Source of the DNA: Marsupella aquatica
Taxonomy: Eukaryota; Marchantiophyta
NCBI GenBank assembly: GCA_973895155.1
Contig: OZ316894.1
Span: 2,604,001 to 2,668,000, forward strand
Length of the DNA: 64,000 nt
Direction of reading: 5' to 3'
A program made the position numbers and the translations under genes. Positions 1 to 12,720 of the stretch are shown in pieces; the first letter of the stretch is position 1; every line of letters starts with the position of its first letter. Under the pieces are notes generated by a model. It was not told the origin of the DNA, made no database searches, and saw only the letters and a list, made by a program, of their open reading frames with translations.

Positions 1-3000
1 CATGCATCCAAACATATCCCCCTGGTCAGTCAGTCAGACCACCAAGGTCAGCTACTTATTAGCCCTTACCTATCTCTGCTTACTATATGATTTCTTCTTT
101 CCCCATGCAGAGTTCACAATCTCTTATTCTCACGGGACTTCTCTTTCGGTGTTTCCACTGTGCTTTTCAGCTACGTGTCCGCAGGATTGTCCACTTTACA
201 GGCATATCGATTTTCTTTCTCATTGTTCATATCAAGTGTGCGGCATGCCCCTTGCTTCCTGTGTGCTGTACCCAGCGGTTCCTGAGAAGGAAAGGCAGAA
301 ACGAAAGTATTTCAGACCGTGAGATCGCTTTTCTGTTCGGCTCTGATCCCATTGTCCGATTGGGTCCGTGTGGATATTCACTTAATTCGTTCAGTCCTTC
401 TGTCATTCGATCGATCTCTCATTATAAAATCCAAGTTCTATCTCGTACATTCGTGCTTTCCGACCTCGGAAGAGCTGCTTGGTCTCGCTGAGTTCCCTCC
501 ATCCCCAATCTCAAATCTCAGTTGCTGAAGGTCTCTGGTATTCACTAAGTTTGATTCATCATTCTCTCTTGTTCACTGATAGAAAACTCCAATTTATCTT
601 GTATGGGAATACTGTCCAACGTAGGAACTTCCCTGGATCCCCACTTCAAATCTCAGTTCCTGAAATGCTCAGAAAAGCAACTTGCCACTTGATTTTAGGT
701 TAAATTAGTCACATTCACACTTTCACTTCAAATTTTGTTTCTTTCTTTCCTCGGACAAGATGCTGCACCCCTAAACCCTACATAAAACCTAGTTCTGGTC
801 CAATCATTCCATCCCAGTAAGAAGAGTTGGTTTCCCGCTTGAAGCTCCTTCCCATTCAACTTCTAAAGACTTATTGCATGATGTATGCAAAAGGAGTTTG
901 GATTCTCGTCCCTCTCAAATGTAGGGTACTCATGAATTCAGGTATATTGTTTCTACTCCGACTTCGTTCATGAATTTGCATCTGCACTACCTCACTTTGG
1001 ACCTCCAGCTTCCCGTGGTCTGAATAGCTCCCGTCGGCAGGGAACTGTCATGTTCGCACTCCAATACTTCTATTTCCGTGACTCCTGTTCTTCGTGAGGT
1101 AGATTTCCTTCATTCTCTAATACTTCTATGTCTTTCCGTGACTTCTCGTCTTTGTGAGGTAGGTTTTTCTCGATGGCTTGATTAGGTCCGCATTCACATG
1201 TAAATTCTCAGCAATGTTTTCTAGATTGCCCAACTGAACGCTCCCATCTTTCCTTCATTGTCCATTACATCTCTCTCTTTTTCACGAGATACATTTGCAC
1301 TCCATAGTTTGATTTTGGTCCCCCACGTACAATCTCAGCATTGTTATCTCTCTCTATCTGCCCTTCCCTCCCTCTTCTTCACGACCTTCTACTCCATGGT
1401 TCGATTGGTCCTCATTCATAATTAAATTCTCAGCATTGTGTGCTCTCTCTCTCTCGCTCTCTCTTCACAACCTTCTGCTACATTGCCAACACCAAGCCAA
1501 TTGCTGTATCCCTTAATTTCTAGGCTTCTAAACCTTGTCAATCAGCAACCGCGCACACGCAACAAGAAAAACCAAATCGCTTGAAGGTATATAATTGTTT
1601 CCTTTTCGTTCGATACTTTATTCGGCCCTTCGTACCTGACCGCATAAATGGTGAGATTTCTCAGCCACTTCTCGATCATTCTGTCCCGATGCTGATCTGG
1701 CCGATGAGGATTTAGCTGCTTGTCCGCCCAAAAGGAGAGAGAGAGTGGAGAGAGAGAGAATCAAGTACCTCTCTTTCGGTAGAATAGTCGTTACGCCATC
1801 GCTTTCGTGCTTCAGGCTTCTTGCCTTGAGATTGTGTGTTGAAAATCGTCATCCGTTACGTTCATGTGACTCGATTTGATTAAAGAGATAGAATGATGGG
1901 CTACAATAAAATTGACGTGCCATGAAAACGTGGCTAGTTGTGCCATTTTTTATGAATATGTTGGTATTATTGAAAGCAATGCTAAAAAGGTTTTGGTAGA
2001 ACTTTTAGTCACCTAGTGAACATTCGTCACTACTGTTGAGATTTTGCTTATCTTTTGAAAATATCCATTAGTCTGCCTCGAAACCTGGATGTATTCTTTT
2101 GGTGCACTTTTTAAAGGTCTATAATGCCTCACAGGTCATTGTTGAAAACGGGGCTATTTGCCAATTTTTTTATTTTGCACCCTGTCATGTCTACTAGGTC
2201 ATTATGGTGCACGAGCCCTATGCCAGTGCGTTGCACTGTGCAAGGAGGACCGGTCCCATAGGGAGAAAGTGCATGGAATGTAAACGTGGGTCGCGAAGCC
2301 CTGTGCGGAGGTCCTTGCTGCGGGTGGGGATGGAGGGGCATAATGAGTGCACGGGGGTGCACGGAAGGGAGCATAATCTGATGCATGTCTCGTTTCACGA
2401 TTGGATGGATACAAAAAAAGAGATGCTTTAATCTGACGGTTCAGTTTCATTCCCGCTGATATTCAAATTCGTAACGGGACGACGGACGAAAGTGGCCAAA
2501 TGGGTGGGATTGCCTATTATAGTGTTAGATGTCGAATCTAGTTAACCTTAAACATCTCAGCATAAGGGGTACTTTACTTAGTGGGGAAGGTAGCAATTTG
2601 AGAGAGTTTTGTTGTTCCATTAAATCTTGTCAGTCCATTACCAACATGGAAGCATCTCTCTACACAAAAAATGAGGGAGACACTTCAGGCTTGTGAGTCC
2701 CAATCCTACCTGGGATTGAGTAGGACCCAGCTTTAAGCTGGAGGATTAGATTTGCAGCCTCTAGAGGAGGGCCAAAGTTCTGTCCAATTGACCATGTAAG
2801 CATGCTGCTCAAATCAGCCCCATACAAATTCAGACTGGTTTTAGTCCCCCCAAAATGGGCACTGGGTTAGGTTTGGAGACTTTGGCTCCAACTGCCTCCG
2901 TGTTATGTAAAGTGCCTCTAACTTGAGGGAGGAAATTGGCATGAGCTGTTATGTGAGCTTTTCACCTGTCCCAGAGTGTCCTGTAAAACTCCGTAGGAGA

Positions 3001-4737
3001 AAGCATTTTGTATGTTCTAATTTTCAGATTTGCATATTGCTTTGAAAACAATCTTTCCTATGTCTGTGGTCCCCTACAAATGTTCATCGTCTATAAGTTT
3101 GAAGTTGGATTTGGTATAACCAACTTCTTTGTTTTTGCTCCCCTTTCCTGATTCCTTTCTTCTTATGTAGCTTAGGGCAAATTTTGAGGAGATGTTTGTC
3201 ATAGTTTTGCTTGACATGCCCCCTTTTTTGTCTTTTGCTCTCCATCCACCATTTACTCTTTGAGTGGGTCCCTCCAGCTTTTATAAAATGGAAGGCTTTG
3301 TCGCTCTTGAGGTTCAAATTGCATGCAGGTTTTTTAATTCTTTAAAGCATAACATTATTCCCCTTTATTAATTTGATCTCAAAAGGAATTGAAAAATAGC
3401 ATTCACAAATAGAAAACAGCTACCTAACCAAAGCCTCTTTGAAAGGAAATATAAGTAAACTAAGGTCTAGTACAGGTCTCTAAGTCCAATATGGATTGAG
3501 TTTCAATTTGTGTGACTAGCTTTAATCTCATTAAACCCGCACTAGCCATGACAAAACCTGAATCCACCAAGTTTCACCTTAATAGTACCCTTTCCAGAAA
3601 TTGTCGAGCAAAATGGCACGGGAGAGGATATTTAAAGAATAAGGAGGCTTTTGTTTGGGCATTGAATATCTACTGTCCCAGGCTTGAGACCCAACAAAGC
3701 ATTCAATCCTCATAGCTTATTTGCAATACAGAATGGGCATTGGTGAACATTTGACATGTAGGTTTGTTTCTAACCCAACTCCTTCAGTTGAATGAGAACA
3801 AAGGCTGCTAAATGAACATTACTCCAGGAATCCACTGAATTCTTTCTATTGTAAGCCAAATGCATGTTTACATGTCATCTCATCTCTGGAACAAACGTGT
3901 TAAACAGGTCTTGAGACTAACCTTCAATTTGTCAGTTGAGGTGGATATGCTCATCCAAGTTTCCATTTTTGGTTGGCAGGCTATCAAATTTGCCATTTGT
4001 TTTTCAACGTTCAGATCAGTCTTTCTTACTCACCCAGAACGCAAAGATAACCTCATGGTTCGAGAATTGGACAGCATTTTTGGAGCTGTATTGAGTTCTG
4101 CGTTTTGTGCTTCACGTACCTTTCAGCACTTGATCTCTCATTGTGTTGGATCATTGTTGGCAAGTACTTGTTGGCTCAAAACTCTTTTTTCTTATACCAC
4201 TTCTGAATATCATGCTGCACCATATAGAACTCTATGGACGTAATGCTCTAGCATTGAACCTGATCACGCTATCTACATTCAAAGATAATTTGTCTCGTGT
4301 GTGGAATTTTCGCATCTATCAATCCCTTGCTATGGCTTTTACGGGGAATCTCGATGACAGCAGTAGCAGGGGTTCAACTTGTAGGATTTCTAAAGTAGAA
4401 TATGGTGAGCGATGAGCTCGGTGCCCGATCGGGGGTGGGTACCCTGGATCAGGCCTGTTGAGCATAATCTCACTCACTTGGATTGTGATTTGGAACAGGA
4501 CAATGCCGCATGGCTTAAAGGGTGTTGCTCGCTAGCTGGCGGGCAGTTTCTTTGGAGAAGATGCAAGGTCGGATGGGTTTTGGCTTTTGTCAGATATTTG
4601 TCGACATCTCATGTAAGGGACAGCCTATGTAGCATAGTCGTGAACGCAGTCCTTATTTGCTTCAACCAAATTTGGGTATGATTGAACAAAGTGCGAGCTT
4701 GAATACTGTATGTTGTGTTTCACGTTTACCACTTGAA
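1..4737. other. Non-coding stretch, pyrimidine-rich in its first 1.9 kb
   Basis: I see no convincing gene on either strand; open frames are short and resemble no family I recognise. The first 1.9 kb is CT-rich on the plus strand and holds an imperfect direct repeat (about 1061-1108 and 1117-1167, both running from aatacttctat to gtgaggtag). A telo-box-like AAACCCTA lies at 773-780. In plants this motif marks promoters of translation-related genes, so a promoter or 5' leader of a gene not recognisable here is possible. CT-rich microsatellite sits around 1448-1466. Confidence 0.5.
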
Positions 4738-4862
4738 AAACAACTGATTAGGATTGCTGCTGAGAAAGCAAAACAATAAGTCCGTGTTGGCCTAAGAGAA
4801 TCTCATTGGCAAAGCTCATGATAGCAACCCAGATGACAGGGGCAACATCTACTACTCCGAGA
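4738..4862 (-). repeat. Tandem copy of the 3' end of the YLMG gene
   Basis: A segment of about 123 bp repeats the last ~40 codons and stop region of the adjacent YGGT gene (4863-4985) with a period of 125 bp and fewer than ten differences. It lies just downstream of the stop codon, so it would fall in the 3' UTR or be an untranscribed duplicate. Both copies begin with caactgattaggattgctgc. Confidence 0.85.
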
Positions 4863-4871
4863 AACAACTGA

Positions 4872-5624
4872 TTAGGATTGCTGCTGAGAAAGCAAAACAA
4901 GAAGTCCCTGTTTGCCTAACAGAATCTCATTGGCAAAGCTCATTATAGCAACCCAAATCACAGGGGCAACATCTACTCCCCCGACGGGTGGTATCAGTCT
5001 CCTTGTAGGCCCAAGCACCGGCTCAGTGGGAATATAAGCCAGAAAAAAAGGGAATTTCTTGACCGGAATTCCTGGGTACCACGACATCACAATTCGGAAA
5101 ATGAACAAAAGGTTGAAGATGGTGATAAAAGGACCAGCCAAACTGGTAGCTAGCTGAGCCGTCCCTGGATCTAAGTCACCGAGAATCGACACAAAGCGGG
5201 GGAGCATCTCCATAGATAATGAATGAGAAGGGATGGGATCCAACTCCGTAGCAGATGCACTCGAATCAAATATCGACAGTCCAAAAGCTGCGCAACCAGC
5301 ACTAAATCCAATTCGTGTAAAGCTATCGTTACCAAGGTCTTCCCCATCTGGCTTGACAGTGCAATTACACCTCTGAAGCATTTTTCCAGAATCAGTCCTC
5401 CCGAGTGATCCACCATGGCGAACAGCTACTCCATCCTCAACCCTCATCCCATGCGCTACAGGAGGATGGGTTGTTTTTCTCCTCGTGGACCCTAGAGTGG
5501 ACACTCTGCAGGAGTACATACAAAATGATAAGCCATTGCAATTTGAACAGGACTTAGGGTTTGCCAGAGGACCTATTAGTTCTTTGCTATTGCTTGAGTA
5601 GGAGAGCAAGAAGAAAGGGGCCAA
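4872..5624 (-). CDS. YLMG1: Plastid YGGT-family membrane protein (YLMG1-like)
   Basis: Single uninterrupted frame of 250 residues ending in TAA. The C-terminal ~90 residues fit the YGGT family (PF02325): a membrane segment (FITIFNLLFIFRIVMSW), then the signature region PTEPVLGPTRRLIPP-VGGVDVAPVIW and a second hydrophobic segment (IWVAIMSFANEILLG). The first ~75 residues are Ser/Arg/Lys-rich, as expected for a chloroplast transit peptide, followed by a poorly conserved linker. Known plant YLMG1 proteins are thylakoid proteins needed for nucleoid distribution; cyanobacterial relatives act in cell division and cytochrome b6f biogenesis. Length is slightly above the usual 220-235. I chose the first ATG because it gives a plausible transit peptide. 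No intron is needed. The 3' end is duplicated in tandem at 4738-4862. Confidence 0.87.
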   Translation of the reverse strand: MAPFFLLSYSSNSKELIGPLANPKSCSNCNGLSFCMYSCRVSTLGSTRRKTTHPPVAHGMRVEDGVAVRHGGSLGRTDSGKMLQRCNCTVKPDGEDLGNDSFTRIGFSAGCAAFGLSIFDSSASATELDPIPSHSLSMEMLPRFVSILGDLDPGTAQLATSLAGPFITIFNLLFIFRIVMSWYPGIPVKKFPFFLAYIPTEPVLGPTRRLIPPVGGVDVAPVIWVAIMSFANEILLGKQGLLVLLSQQQS

Positions 5625-6584
5625 CTTGTAAGATTCCTCGATCAGGATAAGGAGCGTGATATGTGTGCTCAGAAGTTGGTATACAAAAAACAGGAAAGGT
5701 TGCTCTGCTACCTCACGGAACTACTTCCAACCTTCTCACCTGATTACTCCATGATTACTGACTCAACTAGACAGTCCACACTCATGACGCACCTTGGAGA
5801 CTTGAACGAGGAGGACTCCCCTCCAGTGAACCCTTCGCTTTCCAGGGCAGCTGAAGTTCCGGAGGAACGCCGTGATTGCCGCAGATGAAGAGAATGCCAT
5901 TTCAAGGTCCGTGAGTTCAACCCGGATTTCTTCAATGACGGGGCCCCCAACCCATTCCTACAGAATAATTCCGCTCCCATGCAAGCGCAAAGCAATTGAG
6001 TCGCCATCCCAGTGTCTGAGATCACCTGGCCTCCTCCGTCGTGCAAGTTTTGGCCAGTCAGCCGGGGCCCCTTCTCAATCACCTTCCACTCACAACACCA
6101 TCATCGTCAAACCTCGTGTATAAATTTGCTGCTACAATAGTCGAAGCTGGCCTGTCTGAGAATGGATTCTCCTGTCTGAGAATTCGACCGCTCCAGAGTC
6201 TCCAATCTGAGAATAGATTCTCCTGTCTGAGAATTCGTTCTGGCTGCAATTGCAATTGCTCTGGGGATGCTCTGCTCCTTCGCCCTGTCTCATACGTAGA
6301 GCCTCGTTGTCCTAGAGTCTTCACCTTTGAATAAACAGTGCTGGACGGGGGACAGAAAACCCACTCACCAATCGATGATGTTGAGCAACTACGCCATACC
6401 TCGCCTCATCTCCGTTGTTCTCCTCCCTCTCCCGAATCCCAACACTGTTGATCAATCCGCCAATCAATCACTCACTCACTCTCTGGCTATGGTACCAGTC
6501 CAATCATCCACTCTCTCGCTATGGTATTACATGCGAGAGTCCATTCAGATTTCCGAAGGAGAAGGTCGGCCCAGCCCCTTAGTG
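5625..6584. other. Intergenic, upstream of YLMG
   Basis: Upstream side of the YLMG gene; no coding region recognised. A short imperfect repeat around 6148-6236 contains the phrase cctgtctgagaatt twice, with partial copies between. Open frames here overlap on both strands and match nothing I know. Confidence 0.45.
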
Positions 6585-7150
6585 TAAGTTTAGAATGAAT
6601 GAGCTTCAATAAGGTCAAAATTTAAAATGAAGGGCCTACAGTAAGTGTAGAGTGAATGAGCTTCAATAAGGTCAAAATTTAAAATGAAGGGCCTACAGTA
6701 AGCGTAGAGTGAACGAGGTTCAATAAGGTCAAAAATTAAAATGAAGGGCCTACAGTAAGTGTAGAGTGAATGAGGTTCAATAAGGTCAAAATTTTAAATG
6801 AAGGGCCTACAGTAAGTGTAGAGTGAATGAGATTCAATAAGGTCAAAATTTTAAATGAAGGGCCTACAGTAAGTGTAGAGTGGATGAGGTTCAATAAGGT
6901 CAAAATTTAAAATGAAGGGCCTACATTAGGTGTAGAGTGAATGAGGTCAAAATTTAAAACTAAGGGCCTTCAATAGGTCTAGAGTGAATGAGGTTCAATA
7001 AGGTCAAAATTTAAAACTAAAGGTCTACAATAGGTCTAGAGTGAATGAAGTTCAATAAGGTCAAAGAGCAGGTGTAGAGTGAATGAGATCTAGAGTGAAT
7101 GAGATTTCATAAGGGTCAAAGAGTAGTTCTAGAGTGAATGAGGTTCAATA
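6585..7150. repeat. 57-bp tandem satellite array
   Basis: About six near-identical 57-bp units (core gtagagtgaatgag, then ttcaataaggtcaaaat, then gaagggcctac) followed by shortened, degenerate units to about 7150. Period is read directly: cttcaataagg occurs at 6604 and 6661, and the same spacing continues. The last units drop internal segments. Related but diverged words (tctagagtgaa) continue to about 7290. Every unit has stops, so it is non-coding. Confidence 0.92.
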
Positions 7151-7689
7151 AAGTCAGAATTTTAAACCAGGATAGACAAAAGTGACATTAACTCTAAGAA
7201 AACACAAAACTGAAATGAGGATGGAAAAAACATCTTAGTATGAAAGGGCAACCTGAAGCCTACTCTTAAGGGCCTAGGTCTAGAGTGAAGTCTCTAGACC
7301 TTAACTCCCAATACTGATAATAAAGGATAAATAAAGTCTTAATTTTAAAGGAGGATGGACAAAAGTGACATTAACTCTAAAAAGTACAAAACTGAAATGA
7401 GTATGGACAAAAAACAAGGATGGGGCAAACATTAACCAAAATGGCATATAAATTGCTTCATATTTATTTACGTGCAAGGAAAGGGTCATGCGGCTAATCA
7501 GAGTTATAGCTATCTTGCATGTCAGTGTCGAAGGCTTCCCAAATTCCCAGTGCTCACAACAGTAGGAGATACAGAGTAGTGCTCAACAATTAAGAATGCA
7601 CACAACAAACAATTGCCATAAGATCTGTTGGGCGACCGTGATAGCCAACGCAATCAATGGGTATCACCACATATCTAAACTATTCCATA

Positions 7690-8015
7690 CTGTATAATGA
7701 ACTAGCTCAGATGGTGTGCCATAAAAGATGCCAATGCATAAGATGTTTTTATGCAAAGATTTCATTGCATAAAAGAAGTCGTTGTAAAAAATATATCACT
7801 AATGTTGTGGAAGTAAAGGTGTTACATAACAAAAGTTGTTTGGCGGAAGATACTTGTGTAAAACATGTCATTGCTTACAAAAGAGATAGTTCCACAAAGA
7901 GATGGTTGTGATTTGGAATTCATAGACTAAAACTGTTGCATAAAAGATGTAGTTGCACTAAGATGTCATGAAAGTAAAGACACTGTTATCTAAACACAAT
8001 TGTTACTAAAAGATA
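7690..8015. repeat. Degenerate ~18-bp minisatellite, block 1
   Basis: Irregular tandem repetition of words such as aaaagatgt, gttgtg, cattg and gcataaaag at 16-22 bp spacing. It is the same word family as the longer block at 12721-13600, 5 kb away. Too degenerate for a fixed consensus by eye. An 84-residue open frame across it is low-complexity and is not called as a gene. Confidence 0.6.
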
Positions 8016-11000
8016 TAAAAGGTAGGCACTCGGGCATCGGCTAATAAGAGGCTATATTTGCCCAAAAAATACCCTTAATCGCGATACACGTGATAGCCAA
8101 CGCGATTAACGAGTATCGTTTGTAAAATTCTCTCTAGTGTATTTGTCGAGGGCAGTCATACAAAAACCCAGCAATGCCTCACCGGGCACCAGTCCTGAGA
8201 TTGAAATGCATGTCAATGATGTAGTGTAGATTCAAGCAAAGCCCTCACAGAATTTACTAATTTATTCGCAAGCTGACAAATCAGGCTTAGATCTGTGTTC
8301 ACACCCGAGCTGAAAAGTGAAGGGCAGGACATTGGTGGGCATTACAGTGATAAGCAGAATGCTCAATGGCTATGGCACGAACGAATCCCTTATCGCTTCA
8401 TTCACTCCCCATGTGTAACATTGATGGCTGCACAACACCATCTCAATTGTTTCCATTCTGGATGTTTCTTCTTCTGTCCATCGCCTTCTCAGCCTCTAGC
8501 AAAACCCAGTGTACTGTACATCCTTCACATTTCCAGCACAAACTATGAAGAACCTACGAGCTAATTTCCGGGGTTCATACTACGAGGTCCTTTATACTTA
8601 CTGCTCTTTAATGCTTTGTTTCTTAAAGGATCTAGATTTGCCACCGGAAGCGAAATGAGATATTGGTGCAACGATATTCAATGCTCTGGTAGTTATTGTC
8701 GTGTTTGGTTTACCAAAATCCACAGTTTTTTATTCGCTTATTATATCCGTGATCTGCTGATTACCTGCAATCCTTCCTGGCCTTGTGATCGGTGGAAACA
8801 CAACTGCAATTCGCCTTGCAGCCCCATTAATCCCTACGTCAGACCCAGACTCTTGCATTAGAATTATTCTTACAGTCTGGATGCAGATCGACCCATTTTG
8901 GCGAAGCTGCAATCTAGTCTTGGGAGTTGTGTTCATCATCGTGGCATAGCTGCGCCAAAAGAATGTCACGCCAAACATATATCTTACGCAAGGATTGCAT
9001 TTGGGCTACCTATGATACTCTCTATTCCTCGGAGTGTCTTACACCTGTTCCTGCTTTTCTACAAAGGCTCATTACTCGTTTCCTTAGGGAACCGCCCAAA
9101 TCTCAGCTGACAATAATAGGCTCTGTGCAGAAGCCGGAGGAGCCCTGGAAGGTTTTTGCTTCAGCGTGGTTGGATCCTCTGAGTTTAACAACAGGTGACC
9201 ACATTCTTTGTGGGATAAGCGATACACCCTTACAGTTTGTCCTCCAGGTTAAATGCTCCGCTGGAATAACCCGGTCATAGAACCCTGCTCGTGTTCTCTG
9301 CCCCAGTTAGGAGTGCTTGCAACAGAATCAACCTCAGCAACGTATAAAACCAGAAGAGTTTGCGGAGAGCGATGGTTTTCCGCAGCCAGCTCCCCCACGA
9401 AAGTCCATTCTAATTTTCTCAGAATCCAAGTCCACTTTGCAGCTGGTGCGGAACCCGGAAAGGAAGCAAATTAAGCAGTGGCTGTAAACCAGACGAGTTG
9501 TTGCTCTCCATTGCAATGTTGCTCTCCATTGCCTCAGACTAATCATTTGAGAGGAGGTCATGCCCCCTACTCTATCGAGTACAGAGAAGATGAAGAGCAA
9601 TTCACTCATATCCGTTATTGCGCTCCACATCAGATTAATCAGTTGAGTGGAGATCAGCCCCCTACTGCGGTCGAGTTCAAGAGAAGATGAAGAGCACTTC
9701 ACTAGATATCGCAGAAGGTAGAGCAGTAGTACAATCCACCCTTACACCAATAGGGATTCAGGCTCCCAGCTTAGCCTATCCTTCCAATTTTTTTCCAGAA
9801 TTCAGGCTTTCATAGGCGATGAAGAGACAGGGACATTATCGCGAGAGAGGTCAATATTTTGCAGAATAGCAGCAACTGGCCAAGCCAAGGTTTCCAAAGC
9901 ACCAGAGTAAATTTTAGGGTACCTTAGGAGGACAGATACGAAGCCCTTGTGGCCAAGTCTTGACGGACAACCAAAGGATGCTGACATTCCCGTTAGTTCC
10001 CTCTGCGGTAGAATGAGAACGGTCGACTTTCCAATCTCGCCTCAATTGCCGTTTTTCCCTGGTGCTCATCGGGACGACCACCCCGATTCGCCTGACTTGG
10101 GAACAATTGCTGTTTACTCATGCGTGCAGGATTGTGAAATCCAGGGTTAGTGTGAGGATTTTGCTTGGGTGCAGCCCAACTTCAGAACCTCCCGGAGTAA
10201 TTCCAGTGGGGAAAGCCATGTTAACTGAACTGACCTTCAAATCGAGTCAAACGACGGAGAGTCATTGAACCCTAAATCACCTCGTGTAATTCTCACACAG
10301 GCGGGACTCTTAACCTTCCAGCATGCTACTAAACAGTGCTTACTATCTTCACCCGCCCCATCACATTAGCTCTATGCAACTTACCCTGTCTCATCAATGT
10401 ATACTCTACCAAGCAGGCCATCTACCGTTTTAGTTAGAGCTCGCAGAGTCTCATATCTTGGCCATCGAGACTGACAAGTGGCGGACATTATCTAAATAAA
10501 AAATGACTGTGTAGGCACTGCACTGATAAGCAACTGGATGATCACAAACACCTCCCATTCGACTCTATGAAAGTGCAGTTCTAGGTCTGAATTCATACAT
10601 CTCTTTGGTGAATCACGACAACACATCCATGATATTCTATCACTCAACCCTGATGAACTTTGCGCAATGCACTGGACGCCTAGTTACATCTGAGAATTAG
10701 GTCTCCCACCTTCTGTGGAGTCTTCGCTGCCCATCGTCTGTGGACTTTTCTTTCAAACTTGACTCGCAAGTCCTTGTACAGCGCAGGTTCATCGCATATT
10801 TCGGTCCCTGTGGACTTCTTACTTGCTCAATCATTATCTCTAACCCATGTTAGCATAAATCAACTTCGCTACAATCCCTTCGTCCTCCATACAAAGAACA
10901 AGCTAACAGATAGAATTCGTGCACGGGATTAAAAAGTCTTTTTCACAAAGTATTGGAACTTGCCAGACTTCGACTATACAACAATTGGTACTGCTATGGC

Positions 11001-11397
11001 ACATCATTGGATTCCGAATTGGCAAGGTGCAGCTCTGCATACGCTGATACAGTTGAGAAATGCTCCTTAAGAATAAAATCTTCGTTGGGCTGTCCCTCTG
11101 CAAAATTGCCAAAGGGAATTCCATATAGATTTCAAGGCCTTGGCATTCCAACATGACACAGTTTTGGACAACCTCCTGGGAATTTTTCATTAAAATGAAA
11201 CGCATGAGGTGTAACCTAACCAACCTCATATTGTAAGAACGCTGCCAGCATCTAGACGTGCATATCATGGGTACCATACTCAGGCTCCTTCTCAATCACC
11301 CAGTTTTTAACAGTGACTAATAAGTTTCATTTACCACCTGATCCTACCAGTCCCGTTTCCTCACAAATGCATTTAACAATTGGATTAGGTCCAAACA
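8016..11397. other. Intergenic, no gene recognised
   Basis: Contains several open frames of 60-130 codons on both strands (for example 8927-9280 plus and 10903-11295 minus), none with a recognisable domain. A stretch around 8656-9060 reads as hydrophobic in one plus frame, but with four stops in about 130 codons, which is not better than chance. I cannot support a gene here. Confidence 0.45.
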
Positions 11398-12379
11398 CTA
11401 CTTTTGCTCTACTCCCTCTTCAACGATGGTGGCCTTCTCGCTCACGTAAATACCATCCAAAAACTTCCGGATATCCTTTTTCTTTACGTGACATTTCTGC
11501 ATTAAGGGAAACAAACAAGAAACCAAACAGCAATTGAGAATCTAAACGGAGACGATACACGCTGTTACCCACATCGACCTAATGGACTGAAAGTAAACCA
11601 AAACTGAGAATATATAGTATGCACTGAATTGAGAAATCAAACTTCAGATTGTGACGAGGAAGCACCTGGTTAATTAAAGCTGCGGATCGAGAAACGAGCT
11701 CGATGTCATTACCCTCCAGCACAAGCTCATCCTTCACCTTCTCAGACCTCGTTACCGTCACATTGGAAAGCATATCCACCCTACGAACCTGACCACACCA
11801 ACAGTAAAAAATGAACACAGATGCAACTTCGTTGTACGGTTCTTTTGACGCAAGAACAAGCTCCACAACTTTTGAGTTGCCATGCTTCAAAATATGCACC
11901 ACTGCTTTTGCTACAGAGGAGACCGACTCGACACTGTCGTCATGGCCCTATTTCTGTAGTTGGGCGAAACTTGAAGTCAATAAAACAGGAAAAAACCGCG
12001 TGCTACCCACGCATACCTTCTTCTCGCCCAGAAAGTTGCGAATTTCAATGCTGTTCTTCTCGTTCGAGATAGAAGCGTTGATGGGAAAATGAGCATACAC
12101 GAATCTCATCTTGTAGCGATAACCCTTGGTCACGCCCGTGATAAGATTGTTGACATGGCTGATAGCGGTGCGAATCGCAGCAATTGTCTTCCTCGACCCG
12201 AACCAGGCATCCACCTTCAATACCTTGCCGCCTTCGATCAGCTGGAAATCAAGGTTGAGATGTTTGAAATTCCTCTTCAGTACCCCGCGGGGCCCTGTTA
12301 CACGAATTTGCTTCGCCTTGATCTCTAACTTGACATTTTCGGGAATGTCCATAGTCTCGGTTGACAAAATCACCTTCAT
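11398..12379 (-). CDS. RPL9: 60S ribosomal protein L9 (uL6), 3 exons
   Basis: Exons on the minus strand: 12379-12017, 11788-11666, 11496-11398 (stop TAG). Introns are GT-AG and all junctions are in phase 0, giving 194 residues, the usual length of eukaryotic L9. The start was set at the ATG preceding [12 protein letters not shown] because the family begins MKxIL; the frame stays open another 29 codons upstream, but that extension is absent from the family. Family hallmarks in order: [77 protein letters not shown], then after intron 1 [27 protein letters not shown], and in exon 3 [20 protein letters not shown]. The protein is a large-subunit component next to the GTPase-associated centre. The promoter carries a telo-box and a site II element. 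Confidence 0.97.
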
Positions 12380-12563
12380 CTTGGCTGCTGCTGCTGCCCG
12401 ATTCCTGCCTGGAAATCGAAAGTCGGGTTCAAGTCCTGATGGACTTGCCTGCCTCAGCACAGGCAACGAGGTTCGAGGCGATGGTGGTCGAACGAGGAGA
12501 GGAGATCAGAAAGGCAGTGTGAAAGAGTCGAAAAAGGGAGAGACGCGAGCAATGTCTCGACTC

Positions 12564-12600
12564 AAACCCTAGAATAGAGTACCCTAACCCCAACGGCCCA
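12564..12600 (-). promoter_or_regulatory. RPL9 promoter: telo-box and site II element
   Basis: AAACCCTA (12564-12571) and GGCCCA (12595-12600, TGGGCC on the minus strand) lie 185-220 bp upstream of the RPL9 ATG. Telo-box plus TGGGCC/T is the characteristic pair in plant ribosomal-protein promoters, bound by telobox (AtPurα-type) and TCP factors. A second cctaaccc sits between them. Confidence 0.7.
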
Positions 12601-12720
12601 GATCATTCCTGATACGGACGCCCCAGATCACATTTGCCATGTTCTCCAGCGATTATACAGCGGACATATAGATGAATCCTGTGGACTGGTAATAACGTCT
12701 GTTTACTGGGTATTAGCTCA

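Noticed and set aside
8616-9070. Hydrophobic plus-strand reading (GATIFNALVVIVVFG...LPGLVIGGN) as a membrane-protein pseudogene
   Set aside because: Four stops in about 130 codons is what random sequence gives, and no family signature is recognisable.
10903-11295. 130-residue minus-strand frame downstream of RPL9
   Set aside because: No recognisable family, lies in the probable 3' flank of RPL9, and composition is not protein-like.
11948-12466. Longer RPL9 start 29 codons upstream ([11 protein letters not shown]...)
   Set aside because: The family begins at MKxIL; the upstream stretch is not conserved, contains an Ala run and is more likely 5' UTR that happens to stay open.
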